From a virus: a DNA stretch of 21,731 bases. Below the pieces are notes generated by a model. It had not been told where the DNA came from and did no database searches. It was given only the letters and a program-made list of their open reading frames with translations. This document shows positions 13,541-21,326 of this stretch, piece after piece. Numbering within the stretch: the stretch's first letter is position 1; each line of letters starts with the position of its first letter. The stretch lies in the IMG/VR virus record IMGVR_UViG_3300011271_000088, positions 1-21,731 of that record; one strand, written 5' to 3'. Both the position numbers and the translations under genes were made by a program.

Positions 13541-15813
13541 TATTGAAGCCTTTCTGATGTAGGCATTACATAAAATGTCATAGCATTAAGTTCAAAGTTT
13601 TCTAATGAAACATTAGCGTCAACCATTTGCGTATCTGATAAATACAAATGCAATTGAACATATTCACCATCGGCTTGTAAATAAATTGGGTGCCAAAGAA
13701 CTTCTTGTTGAGATTCAAGGGGATATAATACATAGGGTGATGTTTCTAAAACATTGTTCCCTAAAATAGCACCGGTAGCTTGTCCTTCTGTTACTAATGA
13801 TAATTCAGATGAAGATGTAAAATAATCAACTGTAATAGCACCTGTAGCAGTTTTATCTACTAAGAAATCAACTTTTTGAACAGATATGTTACGTCCTTTA
13901 TCGGCATAGAAATTATACTGCTTAGTTAATATATCAATCCTACTTACTCGAGTAATTGTACCGCCGCCTTGATATGCAAATAAGAATGGTCCGCCAGAAA
14001 CTACAGAGAATGTATTATTATCTATGACTGTTACTTGCCAAATTTTATCATTATATGTGGTTAATCCAACACAGTTTTTAATAAGAACAAAATCACCTGT
14101 TGTTAGATTATGATTAATAACGGTAAATATAGTAGGTGTAATAAAAGGAATATCAGTAATTTGTAAGGCTTGGCAGTTTGAAGAACTTTCAGAATCAACT
14201 AGAAATACAAATCCTTCTTGGTTTCCCGCGATAACATTTCTAAATCGTGCCTGTAAAGGACCAGATACCCATTGATTAGCATTTTCTTGCCATTCCATAA
14301 GAAGATCTTCCCATCGTGTAGGATCGCCTTCGTTCTGCTCTTGGAAATAACCAAAACATGTTATAGAGTCATCATTAATAGCCCATGTTCCCGTTTTATA
14401 ATTAAATACCAATACTTTATTATTGAATGGGAAATCCATACTATCTTGGTCACCATCGGGAAATGACCAATAGATCATCTCTACAAAATAATCACGTATT
14501 CCATAAACACGTTCTGGTTCATTAGTTTCATTATTAAAATCAAATATTTCATCAGGAATTTTATCATCGATACGCTCAACATTAGATCCATTACAAGCAT
14601 GGATACCAACATTGCCTACTCCAATTGCTACTTTATCAAAAGGGATTACAGAAAAGGTAGATTCGGCTCCAAGTTCAGTATTAATTCTTTGCCATGTAAA
14701 TGGATTAGCTTGGTTACCGGTATAAACAATTTCCCACGTAGAGCGCTCAAAATAAACGATAAGACGATCTTTTACGAATTCTGATGTAACTATAGACTCA
14801 GATGTTGGAGCGTCAATGGCAGACCCTTTTCCGGGTATATCTTGGCGCCATGAATCTACACCAACTGGTGAATCTAAAACAGTTGAATAACGAGCGCGTT
14901 GTGCATAATGGCGCTGAGTATAATTTATTCCATCGGGTGATTCGCTTTCCCATGTATTAAGCGCAATCATTCTATTTTTGAAGACAACTAACATGCGGCA
15001 TGTATCTAAAAATATATCTAATACTAATGGGGGTCCTACAACGAGTGAACTTACTTTAGGTCTTAATACCGTCCATGTTGATCCATCAAAATAACGCATA
15101 AAGTTTGGATCATCTTCATCGAAATTTGTTACATAAAGAAAGTTTTGATATTCAAAAGTACCGATACCGTTTGTAGTCCAGAAAAACTGTGAATTACTTC
15201 CAACCCAAGTTGATGCACCAGCTGTTGTTTCAGTACTTAATCGTTCGAATCCCGTAAGACCATATTCATATGCAAACCTAGTATCAAATGCAATAAGTTG
15301 TTCATTATTAATATTAGGTAACTCAAATGAAGCTAAACCCATTACTGGCAATGATGGATAATAGTAAACATCTGTGAAGGCACTTGCTAGGGCAACTAAA
15401 ATTCCTCCAGTAGTACCATTAAATATCATTGTACCACTTCCAGTAGATAATGTAGGAGCTGGCGGACCAGCAACTATAATCACTGTAAATATTTCATTAC
15501 CAATCGAAAATAACTGACCAATGGCAGGAGTTGCAATTGGAATACCTGCAAGTAAGGGAGTCGTTCCTACAAAAGTGCCGAATCCATCAGTTGTTCCAAT
15601 TTTAATTCTTAATCGTGATTGAAGTTGTTCAAAGCCAACCGCAGGAGGATTTGTTGCTTCAAGTAAAGTTCCACCAAATCGTTTACGAATTCGTCCACGA
15701 AATACATAGGCATTTTCAAGACGTGCGAATGCTTCATCGGGTATCATAAAGGGCTTTAAATTTGCCTGCAATCCACCATCGGGAGGCGATATCATAAAAC
15801 GATCTAAAGGCAT
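13540..15813 (-). CDS. Large tail hub / nozzle-like structural protein
   Basis: This 757-aa protein starts with SPPDGGLQANLKPFMIPDEA and FARLENAYVFRGRIRKRFGG, a 'list of variables then offsets' opening common to phage tail hub proteins. The body has many beta segments expected of a propeller: FQNFLYV-type and RLIVYF, SSTWE-like (DRLIVYFERSTWEIVYTGN, about 340-358), IGVGNVGIHACNGSNVERID (about 398-417), and KVLVFNYKTGTWAI (about 468-481). That order resembles the P22 gp10 / crAss-like nozzle class, which closes the tail below the adaptor and carries fibres. Residues about 548-624 look like an FCCH-type beta domain (TVINHNLTTGDFVLIKN). AGGAG lies just upstream of its start. Hub identity is inferred; propeller count is not measured. 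Confidence 0.85.
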   Translation of the reverse strand: MPLDRFMISPPDGGLQANLKPFMIPDEAFARLENAYVFRGRIRKRFGGTLLEATNPPAVGFEQLQSRLRIKIGTTDGFGTFVGTTPLLAGIPIATPAIGQLFSIGNEIFTVIIVAGPPAPTLSTGSGTMIFNGTTGGILVALASAFTDVYYYPSLPVMGLASFELPNINNEQLIAFDTRFAYEYGLTGFERLSTETTAGASTWVGSNSQFFWTTNGIGTFEYQNFLYVTNFDEDDPNFMRYFDGSTWTVLRPKVSSLVVGPPLVLDIFLDTCRMLVVFKNRMIALNTWESESPDGINYTQRHYAQRARYSTVLDSPVGVDSWRQDIPGKGSAIDAPTSESIVTSEFVKDRLIVYFERSTWEIVYTGNQANPFTWQRINTELGAESTFSVIPFDKVAIGVGNVGIHACNGSNVERIDDKIPDEIFDFNNETNEPERVYGIRDYFVEMIYWSFPDGDQDSMDFPFNNKVLVFNYKTGTWAINDDSITCFGYFQEQNEGDPTRWEDLLMEWQENANQWVSGPLQARFRNVIAGNQEGFVFLVDSESSSNCQALQITDIPFITPTIFTVINHNLTTGDFVLIKNCVGLTTYNDKIWQVTVIDNNTFSVVSGGPFLFAYQGGGTITRVSRIDILTKQYNFYADKGRNISVQKVDFLVDKTATGAITVDYFTSSSELSLVTEGQATGAILGNNVLETSPYVLYPLESQQEVLWHPIYLQADGEYVQLHLYLSDTQMVDANVSLENFELNAMTFYVMPTSERLQ

Positions 15814-15814
15814 A

Positions 15815-16411
15815 TTAAACTCCTATAGCAACCCACATAAAACTAATAATTGAAACTGATGAAACCGATCTTCTTACGGTGAATTGAGTAGTAGTAGTTC
15901 CCGCCGTAGAATCAAGCATAATCTGGTTATTATTACTAGCATATCCAGTATGCATCCGTGTAAATTGCATTACAGGACTTGCATTAGTAAACACAGGCAA
16001 TCCAACTAATCCGGTACTGAATGTATATGTTTGAACAGGATTTAAAGTAAAATTATTTTCTCTTCCCCATACCATAAGTACACCTGAAGGAAGATAGGTC
16101 CATCCACGTGCTGCATTTGTATAGTTTTGTGTAAAAGGAATAGGAGTTCCAGCCGATCTTTGAACATAAAGCTGTTGAGTTCCCCCGGTAACTGCATTAT
16201 ATACATCAATATCGGTTCCTAGGGTTACTGGTGCACCACCCTGGCTTGGAAATGTAACAAACTTATGTTTACCCTGATTGGGATCACCAAAATTAAGATG
16301 GTTTACTCCCAATAAAAGAGGAATCTCCTGAAAGTTACCTAATAATTGACCCTGAGATTGATTAATTCTATCGGTTGCTTGAGGAATCGACGAGTTATAT
16401 GGAGGCATCAT
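15815..16411 (-). CDS. Small tail / fibre-like structural protein
   Basis: This 198-aa protein starts MMPPYNSSIPQATDRINQSQ, then LLGNFQEIPLLLGVNHLNFG and DPNQGKHKFVTFP (about 22-58). 'N-H-x-x-F-x-D-x-x-x-G-K-H' is a motif I associate with phage fibre base segments. A beta-rich second half (about 95-198) has GWTYLPSGVLMVWGRE and MQFTRMHTGYASNNNQI, then a hydrophobic end FMWVAIGV, like tail fibre tip domains. It lies between the putative adaptor and hub genes, so it could be a tail-base fibre or ring subunit. The AGGAG ribosome binding site overlaps the previous gene's TAG stop. The double ATG leaves the exact start uncertain by one residue. Confidence 0.86.
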   Translation of the reverse strand: MMPPYNSSIPQATDRINQSQGQLLGNFQEIPLLLGVNHLNFGDPNQGKHKFVTFPSQGGAPVTLGTDIDVYNAVTGGTQQLYVQRSAGTPIPFTQNYTNAARGWTYLPSGVLMVWGRENNFTLNPVQTYTFSTGLVGLPVFTNASPVMQFTRMHTGYASNNNQIMLDSTAGTTTTQFTVRRSVSSVSIISFMWVAIGV

Positions 16412-16416
16412 TACTC

Positions 16417-17442
16417 CTAATAGTTACCATAACCATAGTAAAACGGAGAAGCCGAGTTACTTGATTGTTGATTATAAATTGTTACTACACTTTGGTTCTT
16501 CAAGATCATTAATGTTCTACGCAGAACTAACTCTTGTTGTTTTTCAAACTCGGGCATAATCAATTGAACACTATCAAGGTCCATCGTATCTTCAAAAACC
16601 TTTTTAGCGGCTCCATAAGCAATATATTGCCAATAGTCATTAAGTAATGGAAGATCTGTTGTATTTAAGATAGCGCTAGGCCTTTTATACACATCCATAG
16701 TAATAGCATATGGCTGGTCAGGTACAGGACGAAGTGTAAACTGGTTATCATAATAAAGAATCGAGGTAGGTCGTGAAGGCTTGTATGGAAATGTTTGAGC
16801 AGAAATATTGGTGTTCGCAAGAGGGGCAACAGGAAAAGTAAAACTATAATCTCCATTAACATAATTTATTGTTCCTACTGATGCGCCCGTATTTGTATCG
16901 TATAGCAAACCCAATCCATCAAATGGATTAAATGGTATATCGTGTACTGATAACCCTTGATTGTTTATATCAACAGATGCAAATGTAACATTGTTAGCTA
17001 ATATTGGAACATTTGCTAGTGTTCCGAAAAAGAACGTTGTAACACTATCACCTTTTGTGGGCAAATTAACGATAAATGAATTAATTGGATATAGCCTGAA
17101 CATTTCTTCACGCGATTGTGAGTAATGTGTTTCAAATCCGGCTATATAAACGGGTTGTTGTACGTCAGAATAGGTATTATCAAAGTTAAACAATGGGTTT
17201 GTTGTCGGCAACACCGACATGTCTGTTGGGTATACATCTTGGTACGGGTTACAGTACCACGTGAATGTAGTCTTATTATCAAATAGTTTAATATGATCCG
17301 GAAAATCATACACAATAAAAGTATTAATATAATCTGCAAGTTGTTGAGTTGTTAATTGTGATTCAGATGGCTTACGAGTAATCCTCCGAACCTTTTCCAT
17401 AATTGTTTGCAGTGTCGTGGATGGCGGGTTAACTGCTGGCAT
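16417..17442 (-). CDS. Putative head-tail adaptor / tail ring protein
   Basis: This 341-aa protein opens with TLQTIMEKVRRITRKPSESQ and then LADYINTFIVYDFPDHIKLF (about 10-55). This 'R-(R/K)-x-T-x-x-P-x-x-x-Q-L ... Y-I-N-x-F' pattern recurs in structural proteins of podovirus-like phages. The middle is beta-rich with a Gly/Asp/Asn-rich loop region (about 160-235, GLSVHDIPFNPFDGLGLLYD). The C-terminal third is helical with AYGAAKKVFEDTMDLDSVQL and RRTLMILKNQ, ending in a Tyr/Gly tail. The helical C-terminus and position between head genes and hub fit an adaptor of the P22 gp4 kind, but I cannot confirm that from sequence alone. Its start follows AGGAG, and the upstream gene's TAG stop lies inside it. 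Confidence 0.85.
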   Translation of the reverse strand: MPAVNPPSTTLQTIMEKVRRITRKPSESQLTTQQLADYINTFIVYDFPDHIKLFDNKTTFTWYCNPYQDVYPTDMSVLPTTNPLFNFDNTYSDVQQPVYIAGFETHYSQSREEMFRLYPINSFIVNLPTKGDSVTTFFFGTLANVPILANNVTFASVDINNQGLSVHDIPFNPFDGLGLLYDTNTGASVGTINYVNGDYSFTFPVAPLANTNISAQTFPYKPSRPTSILYYDNQFTLRPVPDQPYAITMDVYKRPSAILNTTDLPLLNDYWQYIAYGAAKKVFEDTMDLDSVQLIMPEFEKQQELVLRRTLMILKNQSVVTIYNQQSSNSASPFYYGYGNY

Positions 17443-17451
17443 TTTAAACTC

Positions 17452-17811
17452 CTATAACACATTATTAAAAGCTTGGTTGATTTGACTCGTCTGTTCACCA
17501 ATCGGGACTACAATAGGGCAATATTGATCTTGTCCTATTGTAGTCCCTGGAGGAATAACAAAAGGATCGAAATTAGTAGTATCAATGGGAATGGTAAATG
17601 TTACATCCGATGTAACGGTAATATCACCAATCAAATGATCGGCTTGAACCATTCCATAAGCAAGTGGTACATATAAACGCACAGTAAGACCTGATAAGTA
17701 ACCATGAGCAAATGTCGTAGTTACTTCGGCAATATCAGTCTGTGTAATATTTTGAATAATACGCATAGCCGGTTTAAATACTGTACTTTGGGATGCACCA
17801 CAATTTGCCAT
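17452..17811 (-). CDS. Single-domain FCCH-like virion protein
   Basis: This 119-aa protein consists almost wholly of one beta domain (about 17-82) with VTTTFAHGYLSGLTVRLYVP, the 'V-T-T-x-x-H-G-Y-x-x-G' signature of the E1 FCCH-like domain seen in many phage structural proteins. Its end (VPIGEQTSQINQAFNNVL) also matches the tail of the 323-aa capsid-adjacent protein (HPVGETAKIAYQNLTNDAFN), so it seems to be a partial duplicate of that protein's C-terminal half. The ATG overlaps the TAA of the upstream gene (TAATG), giving coupling, and there is no strong ribosome binding site. It could decorate the capsid or tail; its exact place is unknown. Confidence 0.86.
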   Translation of the reverse strand: MANCGASQSTVFKPAMRIIQNITQTDIAEVTTTFAHGYLSGLTVRLYVPLAYGMVQADHLIGDITVTSDVTFTIPIDTTNFDPFVIPPGTTIGQDQYCPIVVPIGEQTSQINQAFNNVL

Positions 17812-18365
17812 TAATAACTTTCGACAACAACTACTTGAGGATCAAGTGTATCAATTCCCATAAAATCATTACTTTGGAAGCTGAGGCGTTTAATCTTTCC
17901 TACAACGCGCATGGGTTGTTGAAAATCAACAGCTCCATTATTATATGCGCCTACGGCATTAACAGCTGCCCTAACTCCTTGACCCATGCCTGGCAATGTA
18001 ACATGTTCATACTTAGGACGATTACAATTATTATTAAGATGTTTTGCTACACCCAAAGGGATTGTATATGAATGGCCGTCATAAAAGGAATATTGTTCAA
18101 TATCATCACCTGGATATTGGCGAAATACGAAATCAAATTTACCACCGGGACATTCATGAAAGTTAAAAGTTCCTGTTACAAGTTCGCGATCACGATCACG
18201 ACGATATTGAAGTTCTTCTGCTTTTTTTTCAATAAAAGCAGCGCGTTCTTCTGCTGCTTTTTCTGCTTTTAAAGCACGAACTTCCCGCCATATTTCAATC
18301 TCGGTCTTTTTACGACTTGAAGTTTTCTTTGGTTGTACGGGTTCTAAATTCTTTTGTTCTGACAT
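17811..18365 (-). CDS. Virion-cluster protein with basic coiled-coil start, function unknown
   Basis: In this 184-aa protein, residues 1-62 are highly charged and helical (VQPKKTSSRKKTEIEIWREV, KAEKAAEERAAFIEKKAEEL), a likely coiled coil or disordered arm. Residues 63-184 are a compact domain with GTFNFHECPGGKFDFVFRQY, YSFYDGHSYTIPLGVAKHLN and PGMGQGVRAAVNAVGAY, ending in QVVVVESY. I recall this C-terminal domain type next to capsid genes of podovirus-like phages but know no function. It starts after AGAGAGGA, 21 bases beyond the terminator that closes the capsid unit, and is the first gene of the tail unit. A neck, completion or minor head role is possible. Confidence 0.86.
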   Translation of the reverse strand: MSEQKNLEPVQPKKTSSRKKTEIEIWREVRALKAEKAAEERAAFIEKKAEELQYRRDRDRELVTGTFNFHECPGGKFDFVFRQYPGDDIEQYSFYDGHSYTIPLGVAKHLNNNCNRPKYEHVTLPGMGQGVRAAVNAVGAYNNGAVDFQQPMRVVGKIKRLSFQSNDFMGIDTLDPQVVVVESY

Positions 18366-18385
18366 TTTTATTCCTCTCTAAAATC

Positions 18386-18412
18386 AAAAAAGGGGTGAGT
18401 TTAACTCACCCC
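18386..18412 (-). terminator. Strong intrinsic terminator after the capsid unit
   Basis: On the minus strand GGGGTGAGTT pairs with AACTCACCCC and is followed by TTTTTT then GATTTT, a textbook intrinsic terminator 6 bases after the stop of the 323-aa gene. It separates the abundant capsid transcripts from the tail genes, which have no obvious promoter of their own here, so partial read-through probably sets their level. Confidence 0.92.
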
Positions 18413-18418
18413 ACTTCA

Positions 18419-19390
18419 TTACTCGTTATCTACACTAAATGATGTACCAGCAACCCAGAACATAACATCATTGACGTCACCAGCAGGTTTATCTGCTCCG
18501 CCAGCTAATGTCATACCAAGGAATCCAATATTATTAAATGCATCATTAGTTAAGTTTTGGTACGCAATTTTCGCAGTTTCACCAACTGGATGAATGATTG
18601 CAGGAGTAAATGCATAATCACCATCAAGAGGATAAGTAAACGCGGTAAACGTACTTGAATCGATATCAGTCGTAATAGTAGTAGCAGTAACCGAAACGAT
18701 GTTACCTTCTATACCATTAATCTCAGTCATTCCATTAGGTAAATACGTTGAAACACGTATTTGTTGTCCTGCAGAATATCCATGATCAACGGTTGTAGCA
18801 ATAACAGCATTTACAGCTTGCGAAATACTAGCGATAAATCTCCACGTTGGATAGAACAATGGATCAAATTTAACGATACGATATGAACCAGCACCACCAG
18901 CTCCGGGAGCAGTTGCCAATGGAACTGCTATTCGGAAAGATGTATTTGCCACAACAGTATCGATTACGAAATCAATACCACCCAATTGTTTAACAGCAGA
19001 AGCAGCAGGGGTGAAATAACGGATCACAGATCCTGTTATTAAACCAGCAGTACTTCCGGTACTAATTACGGGTTGAGTTGCAGCTGTTGAAGCTGTAGTT
19101 GCAACACTTACAGATAATGGATTGCCTGAAGTATCAAGCGGAGTGAATCCATCACCAGCAGCAAGAGTTGTAACAAAAAGACTATCAGTACCATTTTGTT
19201 TGTACCATCGCACACCGGTACCTGTAGTCATTCCATTTTGAAAAAAGTATTCAACACCAACATCATTAGTTGCTGCGATTTGAGTTAAGTTTTTTACTTC
19301 GATCCAATCTGCGGGAGATCGCAAAACAAGAGTTTTGTCATTGCCATCAGACGTAAATGAACCTTGAAGAATTACTGTATCTAAAGCCAT
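18419..19390 (-). CDS. Capsid-adjacent virion protein with FCCH-like domain
   Basis: In this 323-aa protein, residues about 1-95 contain GSFTSDGNDKTLVLRSPADW then IEVKN and VGVEYFFQNGMTTGTGVRWY. This 'D-G-(N)-x-K-T-L-x-L-R-S-x-x-D-W' opening is one I associate with proteins encoded directly after N4-gp56-type capsid genes. The middle (about 100-180) is Ala/Thr/Gly-rich and beta-like. Residues about 183-250 form an FCCH-like domain (TTVDHGYSAGQQIRVSTYLP), with a conserved end (HPVGETAKIAYQNL) shared with the 119-aa protein. It sits between the capsid gene and a strong terminator, so it should be made in high amounts, fitting a decoration, head-fibre or major tail component. AAGGGG precedes the start. 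Confidence 0.87.
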   Translation of the reverse strand: MALDTVILQGSFTSDGNDKTLVLRSPADWIEVKNLTQIAATNDVGVEYFFQNGMTTGTGVRWYKQNGTDSLFVTTLAAGDGFTPLDTSGNPLSVSVATTASTAATQPVISTGSTAGLITGSVIRYFTPAASAVKQLGGIDFVIDTVVANTSFRIAVPLATAPGAGGAGSYRIVKFDPLFYPTWRFIASISQAVNAVIATTVDHGYSAGQQIRVSTYLPNGMTEINGIEGNIVSVTATTITTDIDSSTFTAFTYPLDGDYAFTPAIIHPVGETAKIAYQNLTNDAFNNIGFLGMTLAGGADKPAGDVNDVMFWVAGTSFSVDNE

Positions 19391-19400
19391 GTTATTCCCC

Positions 19401-20351
19401 TTATACGTTCTTGGTTACGCGAAGATTGAGTAGCCAAGTGTCATTCAAGAGAACAGGTGCTTCAGCAAATTTATATGCTGTAGAACCGTTCAATGCTAAA
19501 GGTCCATCATAAAGAGGATCACGATAGATAAATTCAGCAGATGCACCATTTTGATAAATGCAGGCATAGGCTTCTCGGGCTGCAATGAAAATATTGTAGA
19601 CGTTTTGACCCAATGCAGATGCATTTGGTGAAACTGACCCGATTGAAGATATCAAGAAGCGAACATTCTTAAATGAACCGATTTCTGAAGGTAAAGTTGG
19701 ATTCTGATTTGGATAGTTATACTTACTAATGAAACCAGTCATATTATCTATGTCTGAGTTCAATCGTGAGTTAGCCATCGCAATATATGATTCACGTACT
19801 GGTGATGTTCCAAATTTCAAATCACCTTCAACGTTATCCAAAATCATGTACGCATTATTAGTAATAAGCGTAGTGATAATATCATCAACGTCAGGTTCAG
19901 ATATATTTGTTGGATTGTCACCATTACCACCAGAAACTGCGTTAACGAATGAAGCTGTTGAAGCTAACATATCGCGTAACAATTGATCTTGTGTTTGACG
20001 TAATGATACACCCAAACGAGCTGCTGCTTCGTTTAAAGCAGGATCTTCGTTGGTTAACACAACTTGTTCGTTTAATACAACGTAGGTGCCATACCATTCA
20101 ATTTTAGCGTCAATATTTATAGCAGAAAGTTGCTGAGCTGGTGGAGTTATACCTGTATTTCCGAGAGGTACCATAGCAGTTGCTAATGGATTGTATCGAC
20201 GGAAACGCATAATATCACCACGATTACGAGGCATTTCTTTCTTCATCGCTGCAACACCATGAATCAATGTAGGTGTAGGTACAGCTAGAAGTTTATAAGA
20301 AAACGCGATCGCAACTGGAGCTGGCAACGAACTGGTCGTAGTAATTGCCAT
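19401..20351 (-). CDS. Major capsid protein, N4-gp56 family
   Basis: This 316-aa protein shows the pattern of N4-gp56-type capsid proteins, which have the HK97 fold. A conserved FRRYNPLATAMVPL segment (about 50-63) leads to the beta/alpha stretch EWYGTYVVLNEQVVLTNEDP (85-104) with ALNEAAARLG (105-114), then the long helix SLRQTQDQLLRDML. Later come VRESYIAMANS (capsid interior), PSEIGSFKNVRFLISS (about 225-240) and an AREAYACIYQNG segment (about 263-274). Length is within the family's usual range. It forms the icosahedral shell after assembly on the scaffold encoded just upstream. It follows a 198-nt leader with duplicated elements, has TAAGGA nine bases before its ATG, and shares a unit with the 323-aa gene. 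Confidence 0.9.
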   Translation of the reverse strand: MAITTTSSLPAPVAIAFSYKLLAVPTPTLIHGVAAMKKEMPRNRGDIMRFRRYNPLATAMVPLGNTGITPPAQQLSAINIDAKIEWYGTYVVLNEQVVLTNEDPALNEAAARLGVSLRQTQDQLLRDMLASTASFVNAVSGGNGDNPTNISEPDVDDIITTLITNNAYMILDNVEGDLKFGTSPVRESYIAMANSRLNSDIDNMTGFISKYNYPNQNPTLPSEIGSFKNVRFLISSIGSVSPNASALGQNVYNIFIAAREAYACIYQNGASAEFIYRDPLYDGPLALNGSTAYKFAEAPVLLNDTWLLNLRVTKNV

Positions 20352-20549
20352 GTTATTTTTCCTTAAGTTACAATAGTTCGGCTTTAAACCGAATAACGTT
20401 TTACACTTAAGTTTGACGAGAACTTATTACAGTCATGGATTGGCGATTTTCCGTACAGCCGAAATGAAATGGAGTGGCGAGTTCCGTACAACCGAACAGG
20501 TTTGATGAGTACCCGAATTACATCAAGATGAAACTATCATAACTTGAGT
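20352..20549 (-). promoter_or_regulatory. Leader / promoter region of the capsid gene
   Basis: This is the longest unambiguous non-coding stretch in the window. It contains no open frame of any useful length, two direct repeats (20437-20496), a 5-bp hairpin (TTCGG/CCGAA, 20377-20393) and the TAAGG ribosome binding site (20361-20365). No good sigma-70 promoter is visible, so transcription is likely from a phage-specific promoter here. Confidence 0.55.
20437..20496. repeat. Two direct repeats upstream of the capsid gene
   Basis: Copies of 27 bases (20437-20463) and 26 bases (20471-20496) share the pattern GGA-TGGCGA-TTCCGTACA-CCGAA, offset by 34 bases, with one single-base length difference and few mismatches. 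A third degenerate copy of the CCGAA/TTCGG part forms the hairpin at 20377-20393. Each copy ends in a short imperfect inverted repeat (TTC-GT-aca-AC-GAA). Confidence 0.75.
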
Positions 20550-20593
20550 AAAAAAATCAAACCCCTCTATGGTCGGTATGATTATAGAGGGGT
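20550..20593 (-). terminator. Strong intrinsic terminator after the scaffold gene
   Basis: On the minus strand ACCCCTCTAT pairs perfectly with ATAGAGGGGT (20593-20584 with 20570-20561) around a 13-base loop. It is followed by TTGATTTTTTT, an intrinsic terminator 22 bases after the stop of the scaffold-like gene. It isolates the capsid gene from upstream transcription. Confidence 0.92.
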
Positions 20594-20615
20594 GAAAGAG
20601 TAAACGAAAGAGATC

Positions 20616-21326
20616 TTATAGTTTCCTGATAGCACTATCCATTTGTTCTAATAATTGTTTTTTAAGTTCGGGAGTTAGTCCATTAGCGAATGCATTAGCA
20701 TTAGACAACGGAGAAGAACCACCCTGAGTTGAAGCCAATGAGTTTAATGGCCTTGGTTTATTATAATTTGCTTGTGCCTTTTGTTGCTGGGCAATTTGAG
20801 CAGGATCTTGGTATATTCCATTAGCCTTAATAGCTTTATATGCCATAGAAGCTTGTGTATATGTATCTTGAATTGTGGCAATGCCCGCAGCTTCTTCAGG
20901 ATCTAATTCTCTTAATTGAGTAATATTTTCTTCAGTCATAACACGATCAATATCAGGATATTTAGTTCGCAATCTCATCTCATCCTGTTGTCGTTTAAAA
21001 TCTCTTTGAATCTTTTTGGTTTCTCGAATCTCTTTATTAAGTTTTGCTACATATTTAGCAGGAACATAATCATCAGGTTCTAAACCACTATCATCTTCAT
21101 CTTGCTGGGGTTTTTGCTGTGATTGTAATGATTGAACATAGCGTTGTAATTCATCTCGTTCGCGCTCTGCTTTACGTTTTTCTTCGCGCATTACTCTAAA
21201 ATTTCGATCTGCCACGCTTTCTTGTTGAACCTGTGGTGCGGCTGCCGAAGCTAACTCTTGTGGTTCTTCTGGGGCTTGATCTTGTAATACTTGTGCTGGT
21301 TCTTCTTGTTCATTAATTTGTTGCAT
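20616..21326 (-). CDS. Capsid scaffold-like protein
   Basis: This 236-aa protein is rich in Glu, Gln and Lys. Residues about 1-40 are acidic and Gln-rich (NEQEEPAQVLQDQAPEEPQE). Residues about 40-70 (NFRVMREEKRKAERERDELQ) and 88-120 (AKLNKEIRETKKIQRDFKRQ) are strong coiled-coil helices. A short acidic linker with DEDDSGLEPDDYVPAKY lies between them, and the C-terminus is Gln/Asn-rich with a final helix (LTPELKKQLLEQMDSAI). This composition and its place immediately before the capsid gene match phage scaffolding proteins, which guide shell assembly and leave before maturation. The ATG lies inside the last codons of the upstream gene (14-base overlap). It is followed by its own terminator. No protease motif is seen. 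Confidence 0.82.
   Translation of the reverse strand: MQQINEQEEPAQVLQDQAPEEPQELASAAAPQVQQESVADRNFRVMREEKRKAERERDELQRYVQSLQSQQKPQQDEDDSGLEPDDYVPAKYVAKLNKEIRETKKIQRDFKRQQDEMRLRTKYPDIDRVMTEENITQLRELDPEEAAGIATIQDTYTQASMAYKAIKANGIYQDPAQIAQQQKAQANYNKPRPLNSLASTQGGSSPLSNANAFANGLTPELKKQLLEQMDSAIRKL

Noticed and set aside
20352-20549. tRNA or small RNA gene in the capsid leader
   Set aside because: No cloverleaf or conserved tRNA loops can be found; the structure seen is direct repeats and a short hairpin.
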